Positions 46,516-54,633 of a stretch of DNA of 64,000 nucleotides are shown piece by piece; the first letter of the stretch is position 1, and each line of letters opens with the position of its first letter. The notes under the pieces are model-generated. The model had not been told where the DNA came from and searched no databases. It saw only the letters and a program-made list of their open reading frames with translations. Source of the stretch: Nitrospira sp. GTDB lineage: Bacteria > Nitrospirota > Nitrospiria > Nitrospirales > Nitrospiraceae. Where the stretch lies: the NCBI GenBank assembly GCA_022226935.1, contig CP092081.1, forward strand, positions 2,430,627-2,494,626. The letters are read 5' to 3'. Both the position numbers and the translations under genes were made by a program.

Positions 46516-46578
46516 CGTCGTTCGTGAAGCGTATCTCGTCGGAAACCAGAATCGGTCTGCCCCGAGAAACGAACGACG
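46516..46578. repeat. 10-bp inverted repeat spanning 63 bp after the kinase gene
   Basis: CGTCGTTCGT (46516-46525) and ACGAACGACG (46569-46578) pair perfectly, with a further TCTCG/CGAGA pair nested inside. It lies just after the kinase stop and before repeat copy B. It may be a rho-independent-like stop without T-run, or another small repeat. Confidence 0.45.
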
Positions 46579-46627
46579 CGAGAACGGCACTGGTGACTAA
46601 TCGAAGCAGCTTGGCCGACGGACCAAA

Positions 46628-46811
46628 CAGGCTGTCCGGCAAGGCCGCAGCGAGGTCCACGGCGCGAAGAATAATGAGCGCCACGTTTGTGGACGCCGGC
46701 GAGACGGTGAGCCGGCAGGGCCTTAGGGGGCGGAGGCGTACCCTTGTGGTACGTTGAGGCCCTGAGCGATGCGAGAACGCCGCTGGCAGCCAATTTCAAC
46801 ATCTTGCGCTA
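46628..46811. repeat. dispersed intergenic element, copy B
   Basis: About 184 bp, starting CAGGCTGTCCGGCAAGGCCG and ending AATTTCAACATCTTGCGCTA, whose CTA is the complement of the TAG stop of the M48 peptidase gene. It holds more internal structure than A and C: GCCGGC/GCCGGC arms near 46700 and a GTACC/GGTAC hairpin (46738-46752). The block GCGAGAACGCCGCTGGCAG aligns with copies A and C. With the small inverted repeat it fills the whole 308-bp gap 46501-46808. Confidence 0.65.
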
Positions 46812-47681
46812 GACACGTTTGGTCATGCGAGCAAACCGCTCTTGCAACACAACGCCGGTGGCGGCGAGATGTTTGCCCTGAATCGTTTTCTGTACGGCTT
46901 CGATACGCGCGGAAAAGTTGGGGTGGGTCTTAAACAAGGCCCGGTCGTCGCCCTTGAGGTCCCGTAGGCGTGTCAGGAAGCCCACGTACGCGTCCGCATC
47001 GTAACCGACCCGCGTCGCGAAGACTTCGCCGATCGTATCGGCCTCGGTTTCCTTCTCCTGATCCAAGCCTTCATCGAGCAACTTCTTGACCGCTCCGTCG
47101 ATCACCGTCTTGAAGGCCGCCGGATTGCTCGTCGCATAAGACAGACCGGCTTCCGTCACACCGGCCAGACGTTTGCTCCGCTGAATCACATCGAGAATAT
47201 GCTTCTGGCTCACATGGGCGATTTCATGTCCCAACACCGCAGCCAATTCCGCTTCGTTTCGGACCTGCTTGAGCAAACCGCGCGTGACAAAAATGTAACC
47301 GGCCGGCGCGGCAAAGGCATTGATCGAGTCATGCTCCAGGATCGCCACACGATACGGAATATCCGGCCGGTCGGACGTGTTGGCGACGGCTCGTCCTACC
47401 AAATTCACGTACCGAACGAGCTCGGGTTGATCGACGACTCCGCCATACCGCGCGACGACCTGCAAGGCCATCGCTTGGCCGATCGACGACTCTTCGTCAT
47501 ACCCGATCGGAAACAAACTCCCCACCACATTGCCGACCCCGTGAATCGCACCGGCCAATCGCGGATTGCCGGATTGGCGCGCGATATCTTCACTGGCTCG
47601 CTGCACTTCCGCGCAACCGGCGACTGTGAGGGACAGTGCGATCAGTGCGGCCGCCAGGCCGTGATTATTTCGCATATTCAC
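46809..47681 (-). CDS. M48 family metallopeptidase, lipoprotein
   Basis: 290 residues from GTG 47681 (GGGAGG five bases upstream) or ATG 47675. Lipobox VAGC (Cys 23). GHEIAHVSQKH is the zinc motif HExxH (152-156), and the third ligand Glu lies in EKETEADTIGEVFA. The fold matches BepA/LoiP-like periplasmic M48 peptidases that police outer-membrane protein assembly. Its start overlaps the SH3 gene by 17 bases. Its TAG stop is the end of repeat copy B. Confidence 0.88.
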   Translation of the reverse strand: MNMRNNHGLAAALIALSLTVAGCAEVQRASEDIARQSGNPRLAGAIHGVGNVVGSLFPIGYDEESSIGQAMALQVVARYGGVVDQPELVRYVNLVGRAVANTSDRPDIPYRVAILEHDSINAFAAPAGYIFVTRGLLKQVRNEAELAAVLGHEIAHVSQKHILDVIQRSKRLAGVTEAGLSYATSNPAAFKTVIDGAVKKLLDEGLDQEKETEADTIGEVFATRVGYDADAYVGFLTRLRDLKGDDRALFKTHPNFSARIEAVQKTIQGKHLAATGVVLQERFARMTKRV

Positions 47682-48207
47682 CGAGGCCTCCCTCTCGCAA
47701 AAATTCTTCGACCTCCTGATCGGGGATCTGATACGCCGTCATGCGATCTACCGCATCACGATCTCGCGCGGACACGCCGGCGCGATTGGCATAGCCTTCC
47801 GAAGCCTTATCCAGTCCTCTGGCGCCGGCCGAGGCCGTCGTAGCCGACGCATCACCACCGCGCATACTCTGGCCAAGCTTGGCCAGGGTATCGTTGGTGC
47901 CCGACGGTTTGGACGACGACGTTTTATTGGCGAAGATCCATCCTTTGGCGCCGACAGCGGTCTTGACCTCCACCCAACTCCCGTCACGCCCGACCACCTC
48001 CAACGCGTCGCCGAACTTGACGTTCCCCACGACGGCATCCAACGACGTTTTCCCGGCGCGCAGTTGCGCGGTCTTGGCTTGAACATACACGGTTTCGGCC
48101 CAGCCTTCCGCACTCCAGGCAAACAGACTAATCCACAAGACGATCAGGACAATGCGAAGCATTCGTGGTGGTGTCACAGCTTCCTCTCCTTCATCAGCGC
48201 GGCTCAT
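47665..48207 (-). CDS. exported SH3-domain protein
   Basis: 180 residues. The start at 48207 overlaps the cyclase stop (ATGA); ATG 48162, just before the hydrophobic segment, is another option. After a signal peptide (LRIVLIVLWISLFAWSAEGW) comes a bacterial SH3 domain (about 38-95: YVQAKTAQLRAGKTSLDAVV, GDALEVVGRDGSWVEVKT, KGWIFANK). The rest is low-complexity Ser/Ala/Gly with a helical tail ending EEFLREGGLGEY. SH3b domains often bind cell-wall peptides. It sits between a membrane cyclase and a periplasmic peptidase. Confidence 0.78.
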   Translation of the reverse strand: MSRADEGEEAVTPPRMLRIVLIVLWISLFAWSAEGWAETVYVQAKTAQLRAGKTSLDAVVGNVKFGDALEVVGRDGSWVEVKTAVGAKGWIFANKTSSSKPSGTNDTLAKLGQSMRGGDASATTASAGARGLDKASEGYANRAGVSARDRDAVDRMTAYQIPDQEVEEFLREGGLGEYAK

Positions 48208-50345
48208 TTTGACGTCATTTCGTAGACCCCGTCCCAGTCCGCTGACGGAGGCTGATGGCGATAATTGGTCGAGCGGTCGAGATAGACCCGTGACGGACCA
48301 TCCGCTGGGTCCAAGGTCACCGCTTCCGAAAACTTGGCGCAGGCGGTCGAGAAATTCCGCGCTTTATAGGCCGCCAATCCTTCCAAATAGAGATTGATGA
48401 CGCCCCGCTTCTTCTCGTCCACCCGCCCCTTCCGTGCCAGCAGTTCAAAGACCACCACCGGCTCTTTTTTGCCCTTCACTCGTAGCAGATCGATCTCCCG
48501 CACTTCAACGTCGTTCTTGGCCAATTCGGCCGTTCGCTGGCCGATCAAAATCAAGGTGTCGTAATACTTGCTGGCGCCCTCTAAACGCGACGCCAGGTTC
48601 ACACTGTCTCCGGTCACCGTATACTCCATCCGCTCCTCGGACCCCATGTTGCCGACGATGCAGGGACCGGAATTAATCCCGATTCTGGCCTCGATTTCCG
48701 GCAGTCCCTCCTGCTTCCAGACCTGACGGAGGCGGGCCAATTCGATCTGGCAATCCAGTGCGGCATAACAGGCCAACGACGCATGTTGGGGATCGTTCAG
48801 GGGCGCGCCGAAGAGGGCCATGATTCCATCGCCGAGATACTTGTTCACATTGCCGCGATGCGTGGTCTTGATGATGGTCGTCATCGCCGACAGGTACCGG
48901 TTCAGTAACGCGACGAGATCCTCCGGCGACATCTTCTCGGAAATCGTGGTGAACCCGGCGATGTCTGAGAAGAGAATCGAAATTTCCTTCTTCTCACCGC
49001 CAAGCTTGATGGCCGCGGGGTTCCGCATGATTTCCTCGACCACTTCAGACGACATGTACTTGTCGAATGCGGCTCGCATGAGCCGGCGCTGCTTGCCCTC
49101 GGTGACATATTCGACCGTCGCGGCCGTGCCGAACGTCAAGGCCAGGGCGGCTTCCGGAAATACCAAGTCCAGCCACCGCTCGTGCCCGGTGAAGGCATGC
49201 GCCACCAACCCATAGTAGGCCAGCGCGAGGCCGATCGTGACGCCGAATTTGACCGGATAGGACGAGAACAACATGAAGGCCCCGGCTGAGACGAGGCAGA
49301 GCAGCAGGAGGATCGAGAGCGAAAACCAGGCAGGCGTCGCTTGAAGCCCCTGGCCATGCAACAGGTTGTCCAGCGCCGCCATGTGGATGAGTACGCCGGG
49401 TGTCGCGGACGAGAACGGGGTCACGCGCAGATCGTATAACCCCGCCGCCGTCCCTGCGATAAAGACGATTTTGTCTTTGAACAGCGAGGCATCCAGATCC
49501 GGACGTTCCCCCTTCTCCTGCTGCGCGAAGGCCTGCAGCACTCGGCCGATCGAATATTTCCTGGCGTGGTAGGTCTGCTCCAAAGACCCATGCCACTCGA
49601 TCAGCAGGTTGCCATCTGCATCCAGCGGAACACTACTGCCGCCGATCCGCAGACGGCCGTCCCGCATCGCAAGCTCGCCATTGCCCAACACGTATCGGGC
49701 CACCGCCACGGAGAGATGCGGTACCAGATTTCCGTTCACCTGCCCTAGCAGGGGAAGACGCCTCGTAGGCCCATCTGCATCAGCAGACAGATTGATGACG
49801 CCCAGTCCACGCGCCTGCTGCGCCAACACAGGAATCGGCAATTTCACCCCCGCGTGCGGTGCAGCCTGCGCCTGTCCCGCATCGGATCGCTCGGCCCTCA
49901 CCGTGGCATGAGCCTGCAGCTCGGCCGGGACCGGAGCCGGTTCGGCTTGAAACAACATCGGCAGGAAGGCATTGCCCGCCGCCTTCAAGTCATCGGCAAA
50001 GGATTGATCGAACTCTTCGGCACTGTCGTCCGGCTCGAAAAACATGACATCGAAGACGACCGCCTTGGCCCCCGCCCGTTTGAGGTACCGCACGACATAC
50101 CCGTACCGATCACGCGGCCAGGGCCAGCGTCCGAACGCCTCCAGGCTCGATTCATCGATGGCGAGCAGCACAAGATTGGAATCAGCCTTGGCAGGATCGG
50201 CATACCGCCGCACGAGATGATCGAACGCCTTGAGTTCCACCACCTCGAACCAGCGGGTCATGCGTAGCCCCGCGACGAGGGCAAAGACCATACCCCCGAC
50301 AGCGACCGCTGAGAGAATTTTTTTGGTTCCCGCAGAAAATGGCAT
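48204..50345 (-). CDS. CHASE2 membrane adenylate/guanylate cyclase
   Basis: 713 residues from ATG 50345. TM1, an extracytoplasmic CHASE2 domain (about 35-330, with AFDHLVRRYADPAKADSNLV and DVMFFEPDDSAEEFDQSFAD), three further TM segments (about 340-420), then a class III cyclase domain (about 470-650) with ISILFSDIAGFTTISEK (metal Asp), KYLGDGIMALFGAP and NSGPCIVGNMGSEERMEYTV. A C-terminal TPR-like stretch (INLYLEGLAAYKARNFSTAC) ends it. It makes cAMP or cGMP in response to a periplasmic signal. It is first of three overlapping genes (cyclase, SH3, M48 peptidase). Confidence 0.9.
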   Translation of the reverse strand: MPFSAGTKKILSAVAVGGMVFALVAGLRMTRWFEVVELKAFDHLVRRYADPAKADSNLVLLAIDESSLEAFGRWPWPRDRYGYVVRYLKRAGAKAVVFDVMFFEPDDSAEEFDQSFADDLKAAGNAFLPMLFQAEPAPVPAELQAHATVRAERSDAGQAQAAPHAGVKLPIPVLAQQARGLGVINLSADADGPTRRLPLLGQVNGNLVPHLSVAVARYVLGNGELAMRDGRLRIGGSSVPLDADGNLLIEWHGSLEQTYHARKYSIGRVLQAFAQQEKGERPDLDASLFKDKIVFIAGTAAGLYDLRVTPFSSATPGVLIHMAALDNLLHGQGLQATPAWFSLSILLLLCLVSAGAFMLFSSYPVKFGVTIGLALAYYGLVAHAFTGHERWLDLVFPEAALALTFGTAATVEYVTEGKQRRLMRAAFDKYMSSEVVEEIMRNPAAIKLGGEKKEISILFSDIAGFTTISEKMSPEDLVALLNRYLSAMTTIIKTTHRGNVNKYLGDGIMALFGAPLNDPQHASLACYAALDCQIELARLRQVWKQEGLPEIEARIGINSGPCIVGNMGSEERMEYTVTGDSVNLASRLEGASKYYDTLILIGQRTAELAKNDVEVREIDLLRVKGKKEPVVVFELLARKGRVDEKKRGVINLYLEGLAAYKARNFSTACAKFSEAVTLDPADGPSRVYLDRSTNYRHQPPSADWDGVYEMTSK

Positions 50346-50517
50346 GAACAAGATAGGCCCGCCCCTCGATCATGTCACAGGCGGGCTATCGTACTGGAGA
50401 ACGCGAAAGAGCGAAAGAGGCAACAGGGATATGTCCGGTTGGGTCGATCCAGGTCAAAGAAAATTTCCGGCGCGCCAACCTCAGTTCGTGCGGCCCCAAT
50501 TGATCGTGCATCGCGCG

Positions 50518-50641
50518 CAGGATGTTCAACAAGGCGGTCCAGCCAGGCCTTCGCACGTGAACACGTAAGGCGTATTCTCAACGGTCCGTTGAAGATTTGA
50601 ACGATGCGAGTACGCTGCCGAGGTCTTTTCAGCACCTACTA
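50518..50641. repeat. dispersed intergenic element, copy C
   Basis: About 124 bp, starting CAGGATGTTCAACAAGGCGG and ending CTTTTCAGCACCTACTA, whose CTA is the complement of the TAG stop of the trypsin/SUMF1 gene. It shares GATGCGAGTACGCTGCCGAG with copies A and B, and carries an imperfect stem (CTCAACGG..CCGTTGAAG). The rest of this 293-bp gap (50346-50517) is featureless to me. Confidence 0.65.
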
Positions 50642-52255
50642 AGGGGCGTCATTCGCGCAACGAAACCCCAACGTCGGACCCCAGTAGGTCATCTCATCCC
50701 AGCCTCGATAACCAGCGCGCAATTCCAGTGGCCGCTCCATCCAACTGCCGCCTCGCAACACTCTGAAGGTTCCGCGCAGGGGTCCTTGCGGGTCACGTGC
50801 CGGCGAGTTTCGGTAAAAATCTTCCGCATACCAATCCTTCACCCATTCCGAGACCTGGCCGATCATGCCGGACACACCATAGGGGGAACGGGAAGCCACC
50901 GGCATGCCGACAGGCTCGACACCGTTAGAGGATGCCTTTCCATCCACCAGCATGCTCCTGCTCTTCTGGATGACGTCGTCGCCGTTGCCCCATGGATACC
51001 GTCGGCCGTCGATCCCGCGCACGGCCTTCTCCCATTCGGCTTCCGTGGGTAATCGTTTGCCCGCCCACTGGCAATGGGCGCGGGCTTGCATCCAGGTCAC
51101 GTCGGTCACGGGGTGTTGGGCAAGCTGAGGATCATCGAAGGCCACGCGCACCTTCGGCGGGAGGCAGCTCCCTCCGTCCACGCAGGCTCGATACTGCTCA
51201 TTCGTCACCCCATGTTGATCGATCCAGTAGGAGCTCAGATAGAGGCGGTGGATCGGACGCGCATCGGGCAGGCCATCTTCCATCCCCATCAGAAACTCCC
51301 CGGCCGGGATCAGCACCATTCCGGCTGGAGGCGTCAGGCCTTGCTCGAAGAGCCGCTTCAGAGTTTCCTGCTGCTCGGCCCGAAGTTGAGCATTCACTCG
51401 CTCAATGGCATCCTCGTCGACTGCCGGAGGTGGTTCATAGGGTCGGGCCAGCGGTGCCGGTGCACGGGCAATCGACGGCGCCCCACCGCGCAGCGACTCC
51501 CTCACCGAGGGAGTCGCGGAAGACTGGCTCGTGCCGGCCGAGGGGTCAGACATGCGAATGGTTTCAATCCGTACTGAGGTCCGCGCCATATCCAGCACTG
51601 GATCCCCAGTCGGCTTTCCCTTCTTGAATTCTTTTTTGACTCGGCCGATCGCAGAAAAATCGAAGTCCGGAATGTTGGCCAGCAAGGGCGTGGCGTAACT
51701 GATCGGCACGGCAAACGCCATCCCTTCCGGCACAATCCCTGACGGATGCGTAAATTTCGTCGTGAGAATCCCGACGACTTCGCCTTGCCGATTGAAGATT
51801 GCGCCGCCACTGTTGCCCGGATTCACCGCCGCGTCGACTTGAAAGACCCGCTGCACACCTCTGGTTCTCACGGCGGCCACATGGCCCCTGGTGATCGTAG
51901 TTTCGCGCAACCCGAACTGAAATCCGACGGCAATCACCTCCTGATCCAGTTTCACCGCGCCGGCATACCCGAGCGGGGCCTCGGAGAGTCCCACCGTTTC
52001 CGCCTTCAAGAGCGCGAGGTCATGCTCAGCATCCACACTGATGAGGACTGCAGTCGCCCGAAACTCTCCCGGCGTCACAATCGTGATTCGTTTGGCAGCT
52101 GCGACCACATGATGCGCTGTGAGTACGTACCCATCGTGATGCACGATCACCCCGCTTCCCGCCGGTTTCTCAACCGGCAACAGCGCGCGCTCGTTGGCCT
52201 CTCCGGGATCAACCATGCGCAGGAGGATGACGATTAAAGCCAGAAGGATCTTCAT
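50639..52255 (-). CDS. exported trypsin-like protease fused to a SUMF1/FGE-sulfatase domain
   Basis: 538 residues, signal peptide (about 1-20). The S1C-type protease domain (about 25-215) has the triad His in VLTAHHVVA, Asp in AEHDLALL and Ser in VNPGNSGGAIFN. A Pro/Ala-rich linker (about 235-315) follows. The SUMF1 domain (about 320-538) starts GMVLIPAGEFLMG and has WIDQHGVTNEQYRACVDGG, WAGKRLPTEAEWEKAVRG and VLRGGSW, ending LGFRCAND. The cysteines of true formylglycine-generating enzymes are missing after RGGSW (MERPLELRAGYR), so it is probably a binding or structural domain. Coupled to a DUF3365 haem protein gene (ATGA). Confidence 0.88.
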   Translation of the reverse strand: MKILLALIVILLRMVDPGEANERALLPVEKPAGSGVIVHHDGYVLTAHHVVAAAKRITIVTPGEFRATAVLISVDAEHDLALLKAETVGLSEAPLGYAGAVKLDQEVIAVGFQFGLRETTITRGHVAAVRTRGVQRVFQVDAAVNPGNSGGAIFNRQGEVVGILTTKFTHPSGIVPEGMAFAVPISYATPLLANIPDFDFSAIGRVKKEFKKGKPTGDPVLDMARTSVRIETIRMSDPSAGTSQSSATPSVRESLRGGAPSIARAPAPLARPYEPPPAVDEDAIERVNAQLRAEQQETLKRLFEQGLTPPAGMVLIPAGEFLMGMEDGLPDARPIHRLYLSSYWIDQHGVTNEQYRACVDGGSCLPPKVRVAFDDPQLAQHPVTDVTWMQARAHCQWAGKRLPTEAEWEKAVRGIDGRRYPWGNGDDVIQKSRSMLVDGKASSNGVEPVGMPVASRSPYGVSGMIGQVSEWVKDWYAEDFYRNSPARDPQGPLRGTFRVLRGGSWMERPLELRAGYRGWDEMTYWGPTLGFRCANDAP

Positions 52256-53028
52256 GGTTTGACCGGCAACATCACACTGATCGCCCCGGCATTTTGGCCG
52301 AGGACGAGGCCTTCTCGCGGATAGCCTAGGCGATCGACCACCCCTTTAGGCTCGCCATGACAATCCAGGCAATGCCTCGTCGCGTACAACGGGAACATCA
52401 AGCGGAAGGACGCACTGTTGGCCGCCATCTCGCTGATGACGGTTTCCCGGGGGTAGGCAGCATCGGCAAATGCTTCCAAGGCACCCTGTTCATACGCGTC
52501 CGGACGGTTGGCGGGATTTCGGGGCGCCAGCGCGGTTTGTTTCAGCCGCACGCCTGTCTGCTCGGTAAAGCGGGCCGACACCCGTGCGCCGAATGCGGCG
52601 GGAATGAAGCCGGTGAACCCCTTCGCCGGGGGACTGAGTTCCCGGTGGACATCGGCAATCACCTGTCTGCTGGTCTCGACCAATGCGCGGAGCAGCCGTT
52701 TGGTGCGCGGGGCGAGAGCCGTATGATCCAATTCATGCAGATCGATGCCCGCCCGGCCCCGGAACATATCCAACAGTTGCCGCTCGAAGGCCTCCGGCGT
52801 GAGGCCCCTCCCCTGCGATTCATCCAACAGGATCTGGTTGTCGTTGATAACCGCGCGACCGGAGTCGAGGAGCACGGCGAGCAGACGAGCGGTGTGTTCA
52901 AGTTCAAGAACCGTTTGGAAGGGAATCGATGAGCGTTCGGATTGCTCACCCCCGAAGATCGGTGGGCCGGCGGCCAGCGCCCCTCCGGCCAGGAGAGTTA
53001 CCACCATCCACGGCAGACGACGTCGCAT
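52252..53028 (-). CDS. DUF3365 (Tll0287-like) exported haem protein
   Basis: 258 residues from ATG 53028 (AGGGG six bases upstream). Signal peptide (about 1-22), then a helical region, then a DUF3365 domain: FIPAAFGARVSARFTEQTGV, ISEMAANSASFRLMFPLYAT, and RHCLDCHGEPKG with the CxxCH haem motif near residue 225. It has no output domain. Its stop overlaps the protease/SUMF1 gene start. A haem sensor coupled to a periplasmic protease suggests a redox-linked quality-control pair, which is inference only. Confidence 0.83.
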   Translation of the reverse strand: MRRRLPWMVVTLLAGGALAAGPPIFGGEQSERSSIPFQTVLELEHTARLLAVLLDSGRAVINDNQILLDESQGRGLTPEAFERQLLDMFRGRAGIDLHELDHTALAPRTKRLLRALVETSRQVIADVHRELSPPAKGFTGFIPAAFGARVSARFTEQTGVRLKQTALAPRNPANRPDAYEQGALEAFADAAYPRETVISEMAANSASFRLMFPLYATRHCLDCHGEPKGVVDRLGYPREGLVLGQNAGAISVMLPVKP

Positions 53029-53172
53029 GGGCGACCCCTGATGCGTTCGCGTTGCGGGCTACAGGGAACCGTGCGCCACCACTTGCATGAGCCGCATGGC
53101 AGCGCACGTCGCCTGAATCGTACGAGTCGCTCGGAAACAAGTCAAGGCGCGTACTGGCCGACCTCTGCGCCC

Positions 53173-53682
53173 TCAGTGACTGGACTGAATATCGATCATC
53201 ACATTGTCCGCATCTAATTCAATCGTCACGGGCATGCCTTCCTGAATCACCGACAGTTTGCTCCCCGCCAGGGTATCCACTTCAAACCGTTCAAACCCTT
53301 CCGGAGTGGAGATTTGGATTTCGCCCCAAAAAGGATCGGCGTAACGCACCCGGCCGACCAAGGTCTTATGGTTGGCAAAATCTTCACCGCCCGGTTTGGT
53401 CGCGTCCAACAAGATGTTGTTCGAATCGAGCAGCAACCACACTTCATCACCAATGTGGGCGTCATGCAGGCCCACTCGATCCGCCTTATTGGGGCTGATC
53501 GTCCTCATTTGCAGCCCGTAGGGCGTCTTCACAAACAATACCCCACTCTCAATCTTGGTAATGTGCCCGTTTACGGCCAGATGCAGGCCCGAGGATGACA
53601 CGTCTATCAGCTCTGCCCCCGCCGATACCCACGGCCAGCCGACTCCGATCAACCAGACGAGAAGGCACGCCGTCCGCTTCAT
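53173..53682 (-). CDS. exported hypothetical protein
   Basis: 169 residues, ATG preceded by AAAGGAGGTTGCC. Signal peptide (about 1-23). The mature part is beta-rich: LHLAVNGHITKIESGVLFVK, TPYGLQMRTI, GDEVWLLLDSNNILLDATKP and KTLVGRVRYADPFWGEIQIS. Two similar OB-like halves can be imagined (KIESGVLFVKT...GDEVWLLLD and VRYADPFWGEIQI...GMPVTIELD). No family recognised. It is followed closely by two more secreted proteins in the upstream direction, all minus strand. Confidence 0.7.
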   Translation of the reverse strand: MKRTACLLVWLIGVGWPWVSAGAELIDVSSSGLHLAVNGHITKIESGVLFVKTPYGLQMRTISPNKADRVGLHDAHIGDEVWLLLDSNNILLDATKPGGEDFANHKTLVGRVRYADPFWGEIQISTPEGFERFEVDTLAGSKLSVIQEGMPVTIELDADNVMIDIQSSH

Positions 53683-53722
53683 GGCAACCTCCTTTCACAT
53701 CTCTTGCGATCCGCCGTTCGCT

Positions 53723-54112
53723 TCAATAGCCCGGCTCACTGCCAGGAGCTGGCGGGACGGTTATGCCATATTCCTGGATGGGCGTGACCATGACGGCAAA
53801 GTTGAACAACTCATCGGCCGCCACATCGTGAATGCCCTGATCACGGGCGCGCAGCATCTTGAACCATGTCCCCATCTCCTTCTTCACGGTCTTCGTATCC
53901 CCGCGATCGACCGCCTCTTTCACCATCTGTAACCGCTGGCTATAGGGCTCCCAATTCGAGCCGGGATAGCTGGTTTTATAGAAATTCAGCGACCCGTTAA
54001 TCTCGTCGACCCAAGTCGACTGAGCCCACGCGGTCCCCATGAGCCAACCCGCACCGACGCACAAGGCACACAACAACGCGCAGAGAGCATATCTTTTGGT
54101 CTGACGATTCAT
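53723..54112 (-). CDS. exported helical hypothetical protein
   Basis: 129 residues, ATG preceded by AAAGGAGGCATCCC. Signal peptide (to about AWAQS, residue 32). The mature part is helical: WVDEINGSLNFYKTSYPGSN, YSQRLQMVKEAVDRGDTKTV, TWFKMLRARDQGIHDVAADE, FNFAVMVTPIQEYGI. No Cys and no motif I know. It is part of a run of three small exported proteins, probably one transcription unit. Confidence 0.68.
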   Translation of the reverse strand: MNRQTKRYALCALLCALCVGAGWLMGTAWAQSTWVDEINGSLNFYKTSYPGSNWEPYSQRLQMVKEAVDRGDTKTVKKEMGTWFKMLRARDQGIHDVAADELFNFAVMVTPIQEYGITVPPAPGSEPGY

Positions 54113-54151
54113 GGGATGCCTCCTTTACGCGAAATGGTCCTGAGGCAAAAA

Positions 54152-54481
54152 TCAGAAGGAGACCGCCGATCGACTGTCTGACTCTCGAGCATTCTCGGCG
54201 TCGGTCGCGTCAGGCGTCTTCAACATGTTCAGGTTCGCGGCACCCGAGGATTCGGTTTCCGGCGCCATCAACGGACGGTCAAATCCTTTCTCCAAATCGC
54301 TCATCGCGGGCTCGCTGGGAATAACTCCTCCTTCTGGGATCACCTCCTGTTTCAGCGCGGGCGCTCCGATCATCTGATCCGGATGGATCACCTGCGCTTG
54401 GGCCTGAACCGCCGACGAGGCGAACAATCCCACCCCCAGAGCGATGAACAGCATGCCTGCTATGTGTAATCCTTTATGCAT
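54152..54481 (-). CDS. small exported hypothetical protein
   Basis: 109 residues from ATG 54481, which has GGAGGGTTGAAG just upstream; a longer frame to 54598 has no ribosome site. Signal peptide (about 1-27, cut near VQAQAQ). The mature part is acidic and low in hydrophobics (VIHPDQMIGAPALKQEVIPE, EPAMSDLEKGFDRPLM, LNMLKTPDATDAENARESD) and is probably disordered. Function unknown. Confidence 0.6.
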   Translation of the reverse strand: MHKGLHIAGMLFIALGVGLFASSAVQAQAQVIHPDQMIGAPALKQEVIPEGGVIPSEPAMSDLEKGFDRPLMAPETESSGAANLNMLKTPDATDAENARESDSRSAVSF

Positions 54482-54633
54482 CTTCAACCCTCCTCTACGA
54501 AGAACGAGCGCGTCACGCCGCCAGCAACCACGGCACTGGTGACTGTATGGGAAGACAGAACCGAAGCCTATTGCCTGGGTGATGGATTTTGACTCCACCC
54601 TTCGGGTGAGGAGGTATGCCGGAGGCGCGAGGG

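Noticed and set aside
50639-51310. Formylglycine-generating enzyme activity for the SUMF1 domain
   Set aside because: The cysteines expected after the RGGSW motif are absent, so only a SUMF1-type fold is claimed.
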